Counted from the first letter of the stretch, positions 51,128 to 61,208 are shown. The stretch is DNA of 64,000 bases from UBA5336 sp038745855 (GCA_038745855.1 JBCDLC010000007.1:33876-97875); one strand, 5' to 3'. A program made the numbers and translations. Notes: generated by a model from the letters alone, not told the origin.

Positions 51128-53014
51128 TCAGGCCGGAATACCGTCGAAGCAGAGGATATCGGCCGCCGGGACCGCTGCAAAAAGCGCGTCCACATCGCGC
51201 GCCCGAAGCGTCTGGACCCGGGCTTGGTTGATGTAACCCTTCTCCGTGATCTCACCCGTGTCAGGCCTCGGCGCCGTCGCTTGCAGCCGGACGCGGGCAA
51301 TCCGGGCAGAGGGAAAGGGATTGTCTGCGTTGTACTTGGCGATGCCCGCTTCGACGGCACTGAGGATAGCCGGGTGGCTGATCAACTCCGGCAGAAGCAA
51401 GGGCTCGCCCACATGACGTTGGCACCACCCTTCATTGAGGAATCCCAGGATCGCGATCCGGTCCTGGTTCAATCCGCAGATTACAGCATCCGATAGCGCC
51501 CCATCGCAGGCTGCCACGACTTGTACCCTGACCGTGCCAGCCGACACCCAGGTGCCGTTGCTGAGTTTGAACTCCTCTGCGATCCGGCCATCGAATGCCA
51601 GACCCTTGCTGGGGTCATCGGGGTCGACCAGCTTCACCGCGTCGCCCAAGCAGTAGAACCCCTCCTCATCAAAGGCCGCGGCGGTTTTGTCTGGCATCCT
51701 GTGGTAACCGGGCGTAACCAGCGGGCCACGCACCCGACACTCGAGTTTCTGGCCAACGGGCGCAAGCTTCATCTCACAGCCTGGAAGGGGGAGACCAATC
51801 AGGCCCATCCGATCGTTGGGCCAATGGACGTTCGAGGCGGTGGGCGATGTTTCCGTCGCGCCATAGCCTGCCGACAGTGAAATCCGCTCGCCCGTCACCC
51901 GCACAGCGACAGCCTGGATACGATCGTAGAGGTCCTGCCCCATGGCGGCGCCACCATACGCCATCACCACGAGCCGGCGGAAGAAAGTCTGGGCGAGGGC
52001 ATCATCGCGTTCGAGCTCGGTCGCCAAAGCGGCCCACGCGGCCGGGACCGTTGTGTGCTGGGTCACCGATATCTCGCGCATGTTGCGCAGCATTTCTGGC
52101 AACCGGGCCGGGGTCGGCGCGCCCCAATCGATATGCAGCGTCCCTCCCCAATCGGTGAGGGAGTGCAGGATCGCATGGGCGCCATAGGTATGGCTCCAGG
52201 GCAGGAAGTTGCACATCACCTGCGGGCCACCCGTGATCGCTTCCAACCGTTCCACATTCCAGACAGACCGGATCATCTTCACGACGGTAGCGACATTTCC
52301 GTGGGTATTGATGACAGCCTTCGGCTCGCCGGTGGAGCCCGACGTCATCATGAACTTCGCTACCTTATCCGGTGACAGCCGATCATAGGCGAGGTCGACA
52401 TCGCTGCGCGGGGATGTTTCCAACAGCTGATCGATGGCCACTGCATCATAGCCGGTTGGCGGTGTGCGGCTGTAGATGACTGGCCGGCCTCGAACGCCCA
52501 TACCATCGAGCCCACGCTGGTACTGCCCGCCGTCCTCGACATAAAGGATCTTCGGCTCAACCAGTCTATCGATGTGCTTTAGCCGACTGAAATCGTCGCT
52601 GAGGAGGGCATAGGCCGGTGTCACGGGCACGACCGGGCTTCCCGCCCACATGGCCGCGTACATCACGAGGGCATTGTCGATGCTGTTGCGCGACAGGATC
52701 ATCACCGGCGCATCCGGCCCGGCGCCGAGATCGAGCAGGCCTTGCGCCAAGGCCCGCACCCGCAGCAGGGCTTCACCATAGCGCAGCGATTGCCAACCCT
52801 CCTTTTCCGGCGAAACAGGATCACGCTGGGCGAGCCAGGTCCGTTCAGGATCTGCTGCCGCCCAATATACCAGCGGCGCCAGCATGTGCGGGTGCGCCGG
52901 GCGGATCGGATGGCCATTCCGCAGGATGAGCGCGCCGTCTTGCCGGTGCTCAACCTCCACCTTCAAGGGCAAATACGGCACTTCGCGAAACGGTATCTGA
53001 TCTACACCCATCAA
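51128..53014 (-). CDS. Feruloyl-CoA synthetase-like acyl-adenylate-forming enzyme
   Basis: This 628-residue ANL-superfamily ligase should activate an aromatic or other carboxylic acid with ATP and load it onto CoA. Motifs are the P-loop MTSGSTGEPKAV, LPWSHTYG, SAGYGATETSP (A5) and FDGRIAEEFKLSNGTWV, where the usual GR...D/K hinge region is close to the feruloyl-CoA synthase form. The family resemblance is strongest to feruloyl-CoA synthase. No enoyl-CoA hydratase or vanillin dehydrogenase gene is adjacent, so the actual substrate is open. It lies between the retropepsin gene and tadC, all on the minus strand. Confidence 0.82.
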   Translation of the reverse strand: MMGVDQIPFREVPYLPLKVEVEHRQDGALILRNGHPIRPAHPHMLAPLVYWAAADPERTWLAQRDPVSPEKEGWQSLRYGEALLRVRALAQGLLDLGAGPDAPVMILSRNSIDNALVMYAAMWAGSPVVPVTPAYALLSDDFSRLKHIDRLVEPKILYVEDGGQYQRGLDGMGVRGRPVIYSRTPPTGYDAVAIDQLLETSPRSDVDLAYDRLSPDKVAKFMMTSGSTGEPKAVINTHGNVATVVKMIRSVWNVERLEAITGGPQVMCNFLPWSHTYGAHAILHSLTDWGGTLHIDWGAPTPARLPEMLRNMREISVTQHTTVPAAWAALATELERDDALAQTFFRRLVVMAYGGAAMGQDLYDRIQAVAVRVTGERISLSAGYGATETSPTASNVHWPNDRMGLIGLPLPGCEMKLAPVGQKLECRVRGPLVTPGYHRMPDKTAAAFDEEGFYCLGDAVKLVDPDDPSKGLAFDGRIAEEFKLSNGTWVSAGTVRVQVVAACDGALSDAVICGLNQDRIAILGFLNEGWCQRHVGEPLLLPELISHPAILSAVEAGIAKYNADNPFPSARIARVRLQATAPRPDTGEITEKGYINQARVQTLRARDVDALFAAVPAADILCFDGIPA

Positions 53015-53070
53015 TGGCTCCGGTCATTGAACGCCGACGGATGGTGGCATAGGCCGCTGGACGCGTGAAG

Positions 53071-54033
53071 CTATTCGTCCTGGGCATTGATCTTGATATA
53101 GGCCGGGCCGAGGACCACGAGGAACAGAACCGGCAGGAAGAAGACGATCATCGGGATTGTCAGCTTTGCAGGCAGCGCCGCCGCTTTTTTCTCGGCAGCC
53201 GACATCCGCATTTCGCGGTTTTCCTTCGCCATAACCCGAAGGGCATCGCCAAGCGGTGTTCCGTACCGCTCACCCTGGGCCAGGGCCATACAGACGGATT
53301 TGACGCCCTCATGCCCGGTGCGGTCGGCGAGGTTTTGATAGGCCTGCGTCCGCTCAGGCAGATAGGACAGCTCCGCCGTCGTGAGCGTTAATTCCTCAGC
53401 CAGTTCCGCCGAAGCCTGACCGACCTCACTCCCAACCTTTGCGAACGCCATCTCGATGGACATGCCCGACTCCACGCAGATGAGCAGCATGTCGAGACTG
53501 TCTGGAAACGCGCGCATGATCGACTGTTGGCGCTTGTCGGCAATGTTCTGGATGTAGAGGTTCGGCGCGTAGAAGCCCGCTGCTGCGCCGAACAGAATCG
53601 AGCCGTACTTCATCACCGGCTGGAAGCCGTGGTCGTTGACGAAGAATATATAGAAGAACGCCGCTGACGCACCGACAAACGGCAACACAAACCGGCAGAA
53701 ATAGAAGATCGCCACGGGGCCCGGGCCGCGATAGCCCGCCTGCGCCAGTTTCGCTTCGATGTTCGGGTCTTCCAGGGCTTTTGCCAGGTCGAGCTTCTTC
53801 GAGATATCCGACATGAAGCCCTTCGACTCCCGCCGGATCGACTTCTCTTCGAGCTGGGCACGGCTCTGCTTGCGAAGCTGCTCCCGGCGCTGGGTCACGG
53901 ATTTCAGGCGCGTTTCGAGCTTATCGCCCTTGAGTGCCGGCAGGGCGAGGGTGAGCACGGTCGCAAACATCGCAATCGCAGCCAGGAAGGATGCGATATT
54001 GTTCTGCGTCATCACCGCTTCAGTGAAGTCCAT
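53071..54033 (-). CDS. tadC: Flp/Tad pilus inner-membrane platform protein TadC
   Basis: This 320-residue type II secretion F-type protein has an N-terminal helix, a basic/coiled segment (residues about 40-80), and a T2SSF domain with LDMLLICVESGMSIEMAFAKV. C-terminal membrane helices (LTIPMIVFFLPVLFLVVLGP) follow. With TadB it forms the inner-membrane platform that the ATPase CpaF drives during pilus assembly. It is the last gene of the minus-strand cpa/tad run, 12 bases after tadB. Confidence 0.9.
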   Translation of the reverse strand: MDFTEAVMTQNNIASFLAAIAMFATVLTLALPALKGDKLETRLKSVTQRREQLRKQSRAQLEEKSIRRESKGFMSDISKKLDLAKALEDPNIEAKLAQAGYRGPGPVAIFYFCRFVLPFVGASAAFFYIFFVNDHGFQPVMKYGSILFGAAAGFYAPNLYIQNIADKRQQSIMRAFPDSLDMLLICVESGMSIEMAFAKVGSEVGQASAELAEELTLTTAELSYLPERTQAYQNLADRTGHEGVKSVCMALAQGERYGTPLGDALRVMAKENREMRMSAAEKKAAALPAKLTIPMIVFFLPVLFLVVLGPAYIKINAQDE

Positions 54034-54045
54034 CGCCCCGGTCCC

Positions 54046-55068
54046 CTAGATGTCGAAATTGATCATGTTGCGCATCACCGTCACGCCGGTGATCATGAGA
54101 CAGGCCCCCACGCCGAGGATGAAGTGGCCGGTCGATGTGATGAACAATTCCATGATGTAATCAGGCGTCGACATGTAGACCATGCCGCCAACCGCGAACG
54201 GCAGACAGCCGATGATCATCGCCGATGCCTTGGCCTCCGATGACAGGGCCTTGATCTTCTCGCGCATCATTTTCCGCGAGCGAATGATGTTCGAGAGGTT
54301 GGCGAGGGCTTCAGACAGGTTACCGCCGGACTTCGACTGGATCAGCAGCACGATGCAAAAGAAGTTCACCTCAGGCAGGGGGACGCGCTTGTAGAACTTG
54401 TCGAGCGCCTGCTCGAGCGTGTTGCCCATCTGAATATTCGAGGACAGATCGCGAAACTCGCTTGAAAGGGGTTCGGGGCTTTCCTTGCCGATGATGCGCA
54501 GACACTCGTTCAGCGGCAGGCCTGACTTCACACCCCGCACGATAATGTCGATACCGTCGGCGAACTGGTTGGTCATCTTGTTCGCCCGGGCACTGATCAG
54601 GAAGCCGAGGACCCAGCGCGGGAAACCGATGCCGCCGCCAATGGCGCCCATGGCCACAACAATGGGCCGGGACCGAATCTCCATTTCATTGTAAGTGAAC
54701 CCGTCCGCGCCGGACATGTATGTTGCAATGCCAGCGCCCACACCGAGCAGGGCGGAGACAATCCAGAATGCGGAGACCGGCACGTCCAGGCCCGCTTGCA
54801 TGAGCCGGCTTTTGATATCGCGCGGCAGGATCGAGCTCTTCTTCTTGTTGTTGTCCTGGCGAAGCTTGTCCAGCATCTGCTGGTTCTGCTTACGGCGCGC
54901 TGCCTCGGCGCCCTTCTGCCGGGACCGCGCTTCGGTCTTCTCCCGGTTCTGATACTGCTTGACCCGTTTGACCGAGTTGTTCTCAGGCCCGGCAAAGGCG
55001 AAGCCGATCCCTGCAATCGCGACAAAAGCAAGACCAGCAACAACATAGATGAGGAAGGACTGGTCCAT
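54046..55068 (-). CDS. tadB: Flp/Tad pilus inner-membrane platform protein TadB
   Basis: This 340-residue paralogue of TadC has an N-terminal membrane helix, a very basic Gln/Lys/Arg-rich segment (about 30-85), membrane helices, a T2SSF domain (GIDIIVRGVKSGLPLNECLRII), and C-terminal helices. Its ATG overlaps the cpaF TGA as ATGA, so the platform and its ATPase are translationally coupled. Confidence 0.92.
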   Translation of the reverse strand: MDQSFLIYVVAGLAFVAIAGIGFAFAGPENNSVKRVKQYQNREKTEARSRQKGAEAARRKQNQQMLDKLRQDNNKKKSSILPRDIKSRLMQAGLDVPVSAFWIVSALLGVGAGIATYMSGADGFTYNEMEIRSRPIVVAMGAIGGGIGFPRWVLGFLISARANKMTNQFADGIDIIVRGVKSGLPLNECLRIIGKESPEPLSSEFRDLSSNIQMGNTLEQALDKFYKRVPLPEVNFFCIVLLIQSKSGGNLSEALANLSNIIRSRKMMREKIKALSSEAKASAMIIGCLPFAVGGMVYMSTPDYIMELFITSTGHFILGVGACLMITGVTVMRNMINFDI

Positions 55069-56549
55069 CAGGCATTGCCCTCAAGTTTGTCCAGCGCGTC
55101 AGCCAATTCGCGCTCCATGTTGTAGTAGGAAGCACGTTCCCAGAATTTCGGGCGACCAACACCCGTTCCGCGGTGGGCGCCCTTCACCTTCCCGTTGTCG
55201 TCTTCGCCATCCATCTCGAAGTTCAGCACATCCTGCAGAACGACCGTGTCGCCCTCCAGACCGATCACTTCGGTGACGTTCATGATCTTCCGCGACCCGT
55301 CTCGCAGGCGAGAGGCCTGCACGACGACATCGATGGACCCGACGATCATCTCGCGGATCGTCTTTGCCGGCAGTGAAAAGCCGCCCATCGTAATCATCGA
55401 CTCGACCCGAGACAGGGCTTCGCGCGGCGTATTGGCGTGCAGCGTGCCCATGGATCCGTCGTGGCCGGTGTTCATGGCCTGGAGCAAGTCGAAGGCTTCG
55501 GGGCCCCTGACCTCACCCACGATGATCCGTTCGGGACGCATCCGGAGACAGTTCTTGACCAGTTCCCGCATGGTGATCTCGCCCGAACCCTCGATATTGG
55601 GCGGGCGCGTTTCCAGGCGCACCACGTGCGGCTGTTGGAGTTGAAGCTCCGCAGAGTCCTCACAGGTAATGACCCGCTCGCCGGGGTCGATGAACCCCGT
55701 GAGACAGTTCAGCAACGTGGTCTTCCCCGACCCCGTACCGCCGGAAATCAGCACATTGCAACGGCACCGCCCGATGATCCGCAGGATCTCCGCACCCGCC
55801 GGCGAAATTGATCCAAACTCCACGAGATTCTGGAGCTTGAGCTTGTCCTTCTTGAATTTCCGAATGGTCAGCGTCGGGCCATCGATCGCCAGCGGCGGAG
55901 CGATGACGTTCACACGCGAACCGTCCAGCAGACGGGCATCACAGATCGGCGAGCTTTCATCCACACGTCGGCCTACCTGGGACACGATCCGCTGGCAGAT
56001 GTTCATCAGCTGGGAGTTGTCGCGGAAGCGAACATTGGTCCGCTCAATCTTCCCGCTCACTTCGATATAACAGGTGTCGGCGCCGTTCACCATGATGTCG
56101 GCGATGTCGTCCCGGGCCAGGAGTGGTTCCAGCGGGCCGTAGCCGAGCACATCATTACAGATGTCGTCGAGCAGCTGCTCCTGCTCCGAGATCGACATCA
56201 CAAAGTTCTTGATGGCGATGATCTCGACGACGATGTCGCGAATTTCCTCGCGGGCACTTTCCGCGTCCAGCTGCGCAAGCTGGGCCAGGTCGATGGTGTC
56301 GATGAGGGCGTTAAACACCGTCATCTTGGTGTTGTAGTACTGCTCGGAACGGCTATCGCTTTCCCGTGCCCGGTCGGGCGTCTGGGCCGGCGCGGGCTGA
56401 ACCTCGACCTGTTTCGCACTTGCTGTAGCAGGCGCCTCGCTGGCGGCCGCCGCAGGCGCGGATGCCGGGGCTGGCTTGGGTTTCGGCGCCGGCCTCGGCG
56501 CGGTCAGCGTGTCGCCACCGCCTCCCGATTTCTTCTTTCCGAAGCCCAT
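55068..56549 (-). CDS. cpaF: Pilus assembly ATPase CpaF (TadA)
   Basis: This 493-residue hexameric ATPase of the VirB11/GspE class powers Flp pilin polymerisation and retraction. An Ala/Pro-rich N-terminal tail (about 1-60) precedes the N-terminal domain and the RecA-like core. The core has Walker A ISGGTGSGKTTLL, the Asp box TCEDSAELQL, Walker B GEVRGPEAFDLLQAM and the His box GTLHANTPREAL. It lies 18 bases below cpaE. Confidence 0.94.
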   Translation of the reverse strand: MGFGKKKSGGGGDTLTAPRPAPKPKPAPASAPAAAASEAPATASAKQVEVQPAPAQTPDRARESDSRSEQYYNTKMTVFNALIDTIDLAQLAQLDAESAREEIRDIVVEIIAIKNFVMSISEQEQLLDDICNDVLGYGPLEPLLARDDIADIMVNGADTCYIEVSGKIERTNVRFRDNSQLMNICQRIVSQVGRRVDESSPICDARLLDGSRVNVIAPPLAIDGPTLTIRKFKKDKLKLQNLVEFGSISPAGAEILRIIGRCRCNVLISGGTGSGKTTLLNCLTGFIDPGERVITCEDSAELQLQQPHVVRLETRPPNIEGSGEITMRELVKNCLRMRPERIIVGEVRGPEAFDLLQAMNTGHDGSMGTLHANTPREALSRVESMITMGGFSLPAKTIREMIVGSIDVVVQASRLRDGSRKIMNVTEVIGLEGDTVVLQDVLNFEMDGEDDNGKVKGAHRGTGVGRPKFWERASYYNMERELADALDKLEGNA

Positions 56550-56567
56550 GGTGTTCCCTCCTCAGCC

Positions 56568-58001
56568 CTACTTGCCCAGAAGTTTCTGGAGGATTGATTT
56601 CGGCTTGTTCTCGATGGTCTGTCCGGTGATCAACGAGGCCAGGTAATCGATCGCCATGGACGGTTTCGCCGCCGGATCCGTTTCTGAAATCATCTGTCCG
56701 TTGTTCGACGCCATCCCGAAGAGTTGCGGCTCGAAAGGCAGCACCACGGAAGGCTCGATGTCGATGGCGGCTGCGAAGTCCTTCACCGGAATCTCCGGGC
56801 GCTTCGGCATGCTGGCCATGTTCAGGACCACCTTCGGCTGCTCGTCGTTCGGGCGCCGCGGCAGCAACTGGTCGAGCATGTTTTTCCCGTTCCGCAACGA
56901 GGCGAGATCGGGCTGGCACACCAGGACAACCTCTTCCGCATCGACCAACGTGTCGATCATCCACCGCGACCAAACGTGCGGCAGATCCAGAACCACGAAC
57001 GGCACATTGCGGCGCACCGTCTGGATCACGGAGCTATAGGCCTCGTCCGGGAAATCGAACGTATCCCCCACGCTTGCCGGCGCCGCAAACAGCGATAGCC
57101 GGTCCGTCGCTTTTGCCAGCAGGCGCTGCACAACGGCGTCGTCAGCCCGATCGGGGTCCGACAGGGCATCAATCACGGTCTGCGCAGGATCTTCGTTGAA
57201 ATCGAGCGCGGTGGTGCCGAACGAAACATCGAGGTCAACAAGCGTTGTGTTGAACCCGCCATTCTCGGAAATCGCCCAGGCCAGGTTGTGGGCAATCGTC
57301 GATGCACCAACACCGCCCTTCGCGCCGACCACTGCGATCGACCGTCCCAGGAACGGCGACTCGGGATCGGTGAAGAGTTCGGAAATCGAGCCGATCACAT
57401 GCATCGGCTTGATCGGCGGCACGATATACTCGCTGACACCGCGGGCGGTGAGCTGGCGGTAGAGATTGATGTCGTTCATGGCGCCGATCACCATGACCTC
57501 GACGCCCTCGTCGCAGTGCTCAGCCAGCTCGTCGATCCGCCCGATCATCTCAGCGGCCTCTGCGCTCGATTCAACGATCAGCAGATTGGGGGACTGGTTC
57601 GCCGCCAAATACTCGGTCGCCGCCTGCAAGCCGCCATCGCGTATGTCCAGTTGCGCCCGCCCCATGCGGCGGTCGTTGGACACGATCTCCAACACCTCCC
57701 GCGTGGTGGCCTTTTCGAGAAAAGCCATGATGGAGATTGCCGGTATCGGCCGAACCCCCTGGGTCGGGTCGACAACCTCGAAGGCGCTGTCATCGAAGAC
57801 AACTTCCTTCTGCCGAGGATCAAGGTCGACTTCGACCCCACCGGCGTCATCCATGCCGACATCGTCAAGCACGTCGTCGACCGTGGGCTCAGGGGCCGCG
57901 TTTTCAAACAACTCGGCATCGTCGGCGACAAGTTCCACATCGGGGTCATCGTCGAAATCGAAGTCGAGATCGTCTTCGTAGACTGCGTTTTCGTTCGCCA
58001 T
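56568..58001 (-). CDS. cpaE: Pilus localisation ATPase-like protein CpaE (TadZ)
   Basis: This 477-residue protein has an extremely acidic N-terminal region of about 80 residues (DDLDFDFDDDPDVELV), a receiver-like domain (LLIVESSAEAAEMIGRIDELAEHCDEGVEVMVIG) and a MinD/ParA-type domain with the deviant Walker A VVGAKGGVGASTIAHN and VDLDVSFGTTALDF. CpaE/TadZ places the pilus machine at the pole. The ATG at 58001 (MANENAVYED) is chosen; 47 further upstream codons overlap cpaD. The acidic tail is longer than in most CpaE I recall. Confidence 0.91.
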   Translation of the reverse strand: MANENAVYEDDLDFDFDDDPDVELVADDAELFENAAPEPTVDDVLDDVGMDDAGGVEVDLDPRQKEVVFDDSAFEVVDPTQGVRPIPAISIMAFLEKATTREVLEIVSNDRRMGRAQLDIRDGGLQAATEYLAANQSPNLLIVESSAEAAEMIGRIDELAEHCDEGVEVMVIGAMNDINLYRQLTARGVSEYIVPPIKPMHVIGSISELFTDPESPFLGRSIAVVGAKGGVGASTIAHNLAWAISENGGFNTTLVDLDVSFGTTALDFNEDPAQTVIDALSDPDRADDAVVQRLLAKATDRLSLFAAPASVGDTFDFPDEAYSSVIQTVRRNVPFVVLDLPHVWSRWMIDTLVDAEEVVLVCQPDLASLRNGKNMLDQLLPRRPNDEQPKVVLNMASMPKRPEIPVKDFAAAIDIEPSVVLPFEPQLFGMASNNGQMISETDPAAKPSMAIDYLASLITGQTIENKPKSILQKLLGK

Positions 58002-58026
58002 GGATCCGTTCCCGTCCTTCGATACC

Positions 58027-58725
58027 CTAGCCGCCGACACCGGAAACGGTGACGTTCTCACCCCCAACGGCCGCAGCCGTGGCTTCACCCTGGCGGTAAG
58101 CTTCCATGATGACCGACACCCGGCCGTTGTCGCGGCGATCAAGCGGCCGCTGACCGAGCAGATCCGTCGGGTCGGCGATCATCTGCGCGATGTTGTGCTT
58201 GATGGTGCATCCGAAATTCTCGAACTCGTTGTTCGAGCGAATATCGGACAGATCGTAGGCTGCGAGGGACTTACAGTCCGGCGCCACCGCATTGTAGACA
58301 TCGAATGCCAGAATGATCGGTGCATTCGTGCCTTGCGCATCGTAGGCAGACCCATCGATCGCTTCCCAGGAGATGCCGCGGGTCCAGGCGATTTCGCGCG
58401 CCTCTTTCACGGCCTCGACGGCCAGTCCCGGCGTTGCTGAATTCTCGGGCAAGACCATGCGGAGATCGCCGAAACCCCGATCACGATAGGCGTTCACAAA
58501 CGACTCGATCCGGCGCCGATCCTCTATGCGCAAGGTCGGGAAGTCCCCGTCCAGGTCGATTTCAAGCACCTCGGTCGATGGCTCAACGCCAATCTGGTGG
58601 CGATCCAGAACCGTGCCCTCAAGCATGACATTGCTTGGCGGCCCGCTGCGAAGACCGCTTTCGCAGCCCACCGTGACAAGCGCGGTCGCCAGGCTGGCGG
58701 ATAGAAAGAGATTTTTCCGGGTCAT
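58027..58725 (-). CDS. cpaD: Pilus assembly lipoprotein CpaD
   Basis: This 232-residue protein has a lipoprotein signal (MTRKNLFLSASLATALVTVGC). It carries the CpaD-family core, including IRSNNEFENFGCTIKHNIAQMIADPTDLLGQR, which is diagnostic. CpaD is the pilotin-like partner of the secretin CpaC at the outer membrane. The ATG at 58725 follows AGGGGGTGTGCAC; a GTG two codons earlier is less likely. The final residues fall 25 bases from cpaE. Confidence 0.92.
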   Translation of the reverse strand: MTRKNLFLSASLATALVTVGCESGLRSGPPSNVMLEGTVLDRHQIGVEPSTEVLEIDLDGDFPTLRIEDRRRIESFVNAYRDRGFGDLRMVLPENSATPGLAVEAVKEAREIAWTRGISWEAIDGSAYDAQGTNAPIILAFDVYNAVAPDCKSLAAYDLSDIRSNNEFENFGCTIKHNIAQMIADPTDLLGQRPLDRRDNGRVSVIMEAYRQGEATAAAVGGENVTVSGVGG

Positions 58726-58736
58726 GTGCACACCCC

Positions 58737-60233
58737 CTATTCTTCAATGAAGCCCACGGGGCCCTGGTAAGCGTCGTCGTCGACAGGGGCACCTTCGGCG
58801 CCATACAACCGGTTGATTTTACCGAAGAAGTTTGCCTGTGGATCGCTGGCATAGGCGAAGCCATCCGCCGGCGTCTTCAGCTTCTCCTTGGTAGTCGGGT
58901 CGACAAGGAAAGGCGTGATGATCACGACCAGTTCCGTTTCCGAGTTCTGGAACTCCCGCGACGTGAAAAGACTGCCGAGCACCGGCACTTCCTTCAGCCC
59001 GGGAATGGCTTCCATATCCTGCAGCGAGCCTGACTGGATCAGCCCTGCAAGCATCATCGATTGCCCCGATGGCAGCTCGACCGTTGACTGGACCCGCCGG
59101 ACCGTCAGTCCCGGCACACCGTTGACAGAGCCCTCATTGGTCAGTTCGGAAACCTCTGTCGCAACCTTCAATGAAATGCGATTTTCCGACAGAACAATCG
59201 GGGTAAAGCCAAGGCCGACACCAAACTGCTTGAAGATGATCCCAACCTGGCCATTGTCCGCGGGCGCCGGGATCGGGAATTCACCACCGGCCAGGAAGTT
59301 TGCCGTCTCGCCCGACACCGCTGTGATGTTCGGCTCAGCGAGTGTCCTTGCGACACCGATCCGCTCAAGGGCGTTCACACCGAGATCCACGTCGGCTTGC
59401 ACGATATCGCTGCCAACCAGGTTGTTGTAACCGAATGAGCCCGCGACCCCGGCACCGTTCGCCAGCGAATTGTTGAAGCCGACATTGGCCGTATTGCTGA
59501 AGGGCTCGGCGCCGCCGAGAACGGATGTGTTCGAGTTCACGAACTCGCCGACGGTCGGGTCAAACGTGAACAGCGGCACTTCCTGCTGGCCCGCCAGGTC
59601 GCCGAACCGGATATCGAGGGAAGGCTCGAGCCCAAGCCGCTTGAGGTAGCTGCGCTGCATCTCGACAATGCGCACTTCAAGCAGGACCTGATCCTTTGCG
59701 GCAACATCGACCATATTGACGATCGGGATCTGCTCTCCGCCGAAGAGCTTCACGAGGTCGCGCACCTGCTCGATCTGGGAGACCGACTCCGTAAACCCCG
59801 TGAGCACGACGCTGCCGTTCACGCTTTCCGCTTTGACGCGGGCGTTTGGAACATGCCGCTCGATGAGCGCGTTCAGTGGCTCGAAGTTGGTTTCGACCCG
59901 GATTTCCAGCGCCAACAGCGTTTCACCGTTTTCGTCATAGATGAACGCATCCGTCGATCCGGTGGAAACGCCGCGGAAGATGATCCGCTGCCGGGTCTGA
60001 ACGACCGCGTCTGCGATATCCGCATTCGTGATCACCACATCAGCAGCGGGACGGTCGAGTTCGATCACCGTCGATTTATCCACGCCGAGGGAAATCGCGC
60101 TGGAAACGTTGATATCCGCCGGATTGGTGATCGTTACGCCGGACGCACTGTGGATCTGCGCGGCGGCCAAAGCGGGCAACCCGCAGAACACCGAGGCGAG
60201 CAGCCCCGCGCGAAGCCAATTGGAGCGAACCAT
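58737..60233 (-). CDS. cpaC: Pilus secretin CpaC (RcpA)
   Basis: This 498-residue protein has a signal peptide (ending ALAAA-QIHS) and forms the outer-membrane ring through which the Flp pilus passes. N-terminal secretin domain (STVIELDRPAADVVITNADIADAVV), BON-type region (ALIERHVPNARVKAESVNGSVVLTG), then the secretin core: GVARTLAEPNITAVSGETANFLAGGEFPIP and VQSTVELPSGQSMMLAGL. It lies between cpaB and cpaD with gaps of 3 and 11 bases. Confidence 0.94.
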   Translation of the reverse strand: MVRSNWLRAGLLASVFCGLPALAAAQIHSASGVTITNPADINVSSAISLGVDKSTVIELDRPAADVVITNADIADAVVQTRQRIIFRGVSTGSTDAFIYDENGETLLALEIRVETNFEPLNALIERHVPNARVKAESVNGSVVLTGFTESVSQIEQVRDLVKLFGGEQIPIVNMVDVAAKDQVLLEVRIVEMQRSYLKRLGLEPSLDIRFGDLAGQQEVPLFTFDPTVGEFVNSNTSVLGGAEPFSNTANVGFNNSLANGAGVAGSFGYNNLVGSDIVQADVDLGVNALERIGVARTLAEPNITAVSGETANFLAGGEFPIPAPADNGQVGIIFKQFGVGLGFTPIVLSENRISLKVATEVSELTNEGSVNGVPGLTVRRVQSTVELPSGQSMMLAGLIQSGSLQDMEAIPGLKEVPVLGSLFTSREFQNSETELVVIITPFLVDPTTKEKLKTPADGFAYASDPQANFFGKINRLYGAEGAPVDDDAYQGPVGFIEE

Positions 60234-60236
60234 CGC

Positions 60237-61127
60237 TCAACCCTCCCCGATCAATTCGACGGACGGGCTGCCGTTGCGATAGACGGTCACCCCTTCATCA
60301 TTGCTATCCCCATCGAGCGTGCGGCCCTCGTCATAGGGCGTAAAATCAAGCAGAAAGTCCGTCCGGCCCCAGGCTGCTTCGCCGCTATCGTCGGCGTCCT
60401 GGAGCGACCGCAGGGCCAGCGAAACCTCGCCAATCCGATCAGCCATGACCAGCAAACGCGCCATTTCCGGCTCAAGCTCGACGGTCGCAGTCGAACCGAT
60501 CGCATATTGGCCACTTTCGGAGCTGCGGAACTGCTGGTCGATCGCCAGGATCCGGACGTTCTCCATGATGGTCGTCGTGTTTGGCCGCATCTCGACGGCT
60601 TCGGTAACAGGGTCTGTCAGCTCGACATCGTAGGTCACCATGACGTCGACCCGGTCGCCCGGCAGGATGAAACCGCCGGAGGCCTTATCAGCGGAAATCT
60701 CGACGGAAACCGCCCGAAGCCCAGGCGTCAGAAGCGCCGCCATATATCCGGTTTCTCCCTTGCGGACGACCTTTTGCGGCAATACCGGCTCCTGCTCGAC
60801 CATGGCTGTGCGCACCACACTTCCAGCGAGATCCTCGATGGCCGTTGGTGCGATATCTTGCGTGAAATAATTCGGGTTGAGCGTCGCATCGGGCCAGTCG
60901 CGCCATTCGAAATCGTCGGGGCCGAGCAATTCACCGATGCGCACATCCCGCAACATGACCAATACCGGGGTCTGCGGCGTCTCGATCACTTCTGTAACTG
61001 TCGTCGGCTGCACCGTTGCCGATGGACGCGCAACTGTTGGCGACGATGTGATATTTCGAACCACGATCGCCGCGGCAATTGCGGAAACCGCCGCCACAAG
61101 CAGTATGATCAAACGCATTGGAGACAT
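60237..61127 (-). CDS. cpaB: Pilus assembly protein CpaB (RcpC)
   Basis: This 296-residue protein has an N-terminal signal-anchor (MRLIILLVAAVSAIAAAIVV) and an SAF domain (VLVMLRDVRIGELLGPDDFEWRDWP). The RcpC/CpaB C-terminal domain (SVEISADKASGGFILPGDRVDVMVTYDVE) follows. It spans the periplasm between platform and secretin. It ends three bases before cpaC. The first ATG at 61127 is used; one three codons later is possible. Confidence 0.92.
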   Translation of the reverse strand: MSPMRLIILLVAAVSAIAAAIVVRNITSSPTVARPSATVQPTTVTEVIETPQTPVLVMLRDVRIGELLGPDDFEWRDWPDATLNPNYFTQDIAPTAIEDLAGSVVRTAMVEQEPVLPQKVVRKGETGYMAALLTPGLRAVSVEISADKASGGFILPGDRVDVMVTYDVELTDPVTEAVEMRPNTTTIMENVRILAIDQQFRSSESGQYAIGSTATVELEPEMARLLVMADRIGEVSLALRSLQDADDSGEAAWGRTDFLLDFTPYDEGRTLDGDSNDEGVTVYRNGSPSVELIGEG

Positions 61128-61208
61128 AACAAAACCTCTATCGCCAGTCGTGAATTCACGGCGCCCGGCAGCTTTCCCGTAACTTCCCCCGGCACGCCTA
61201 AAGCAACG

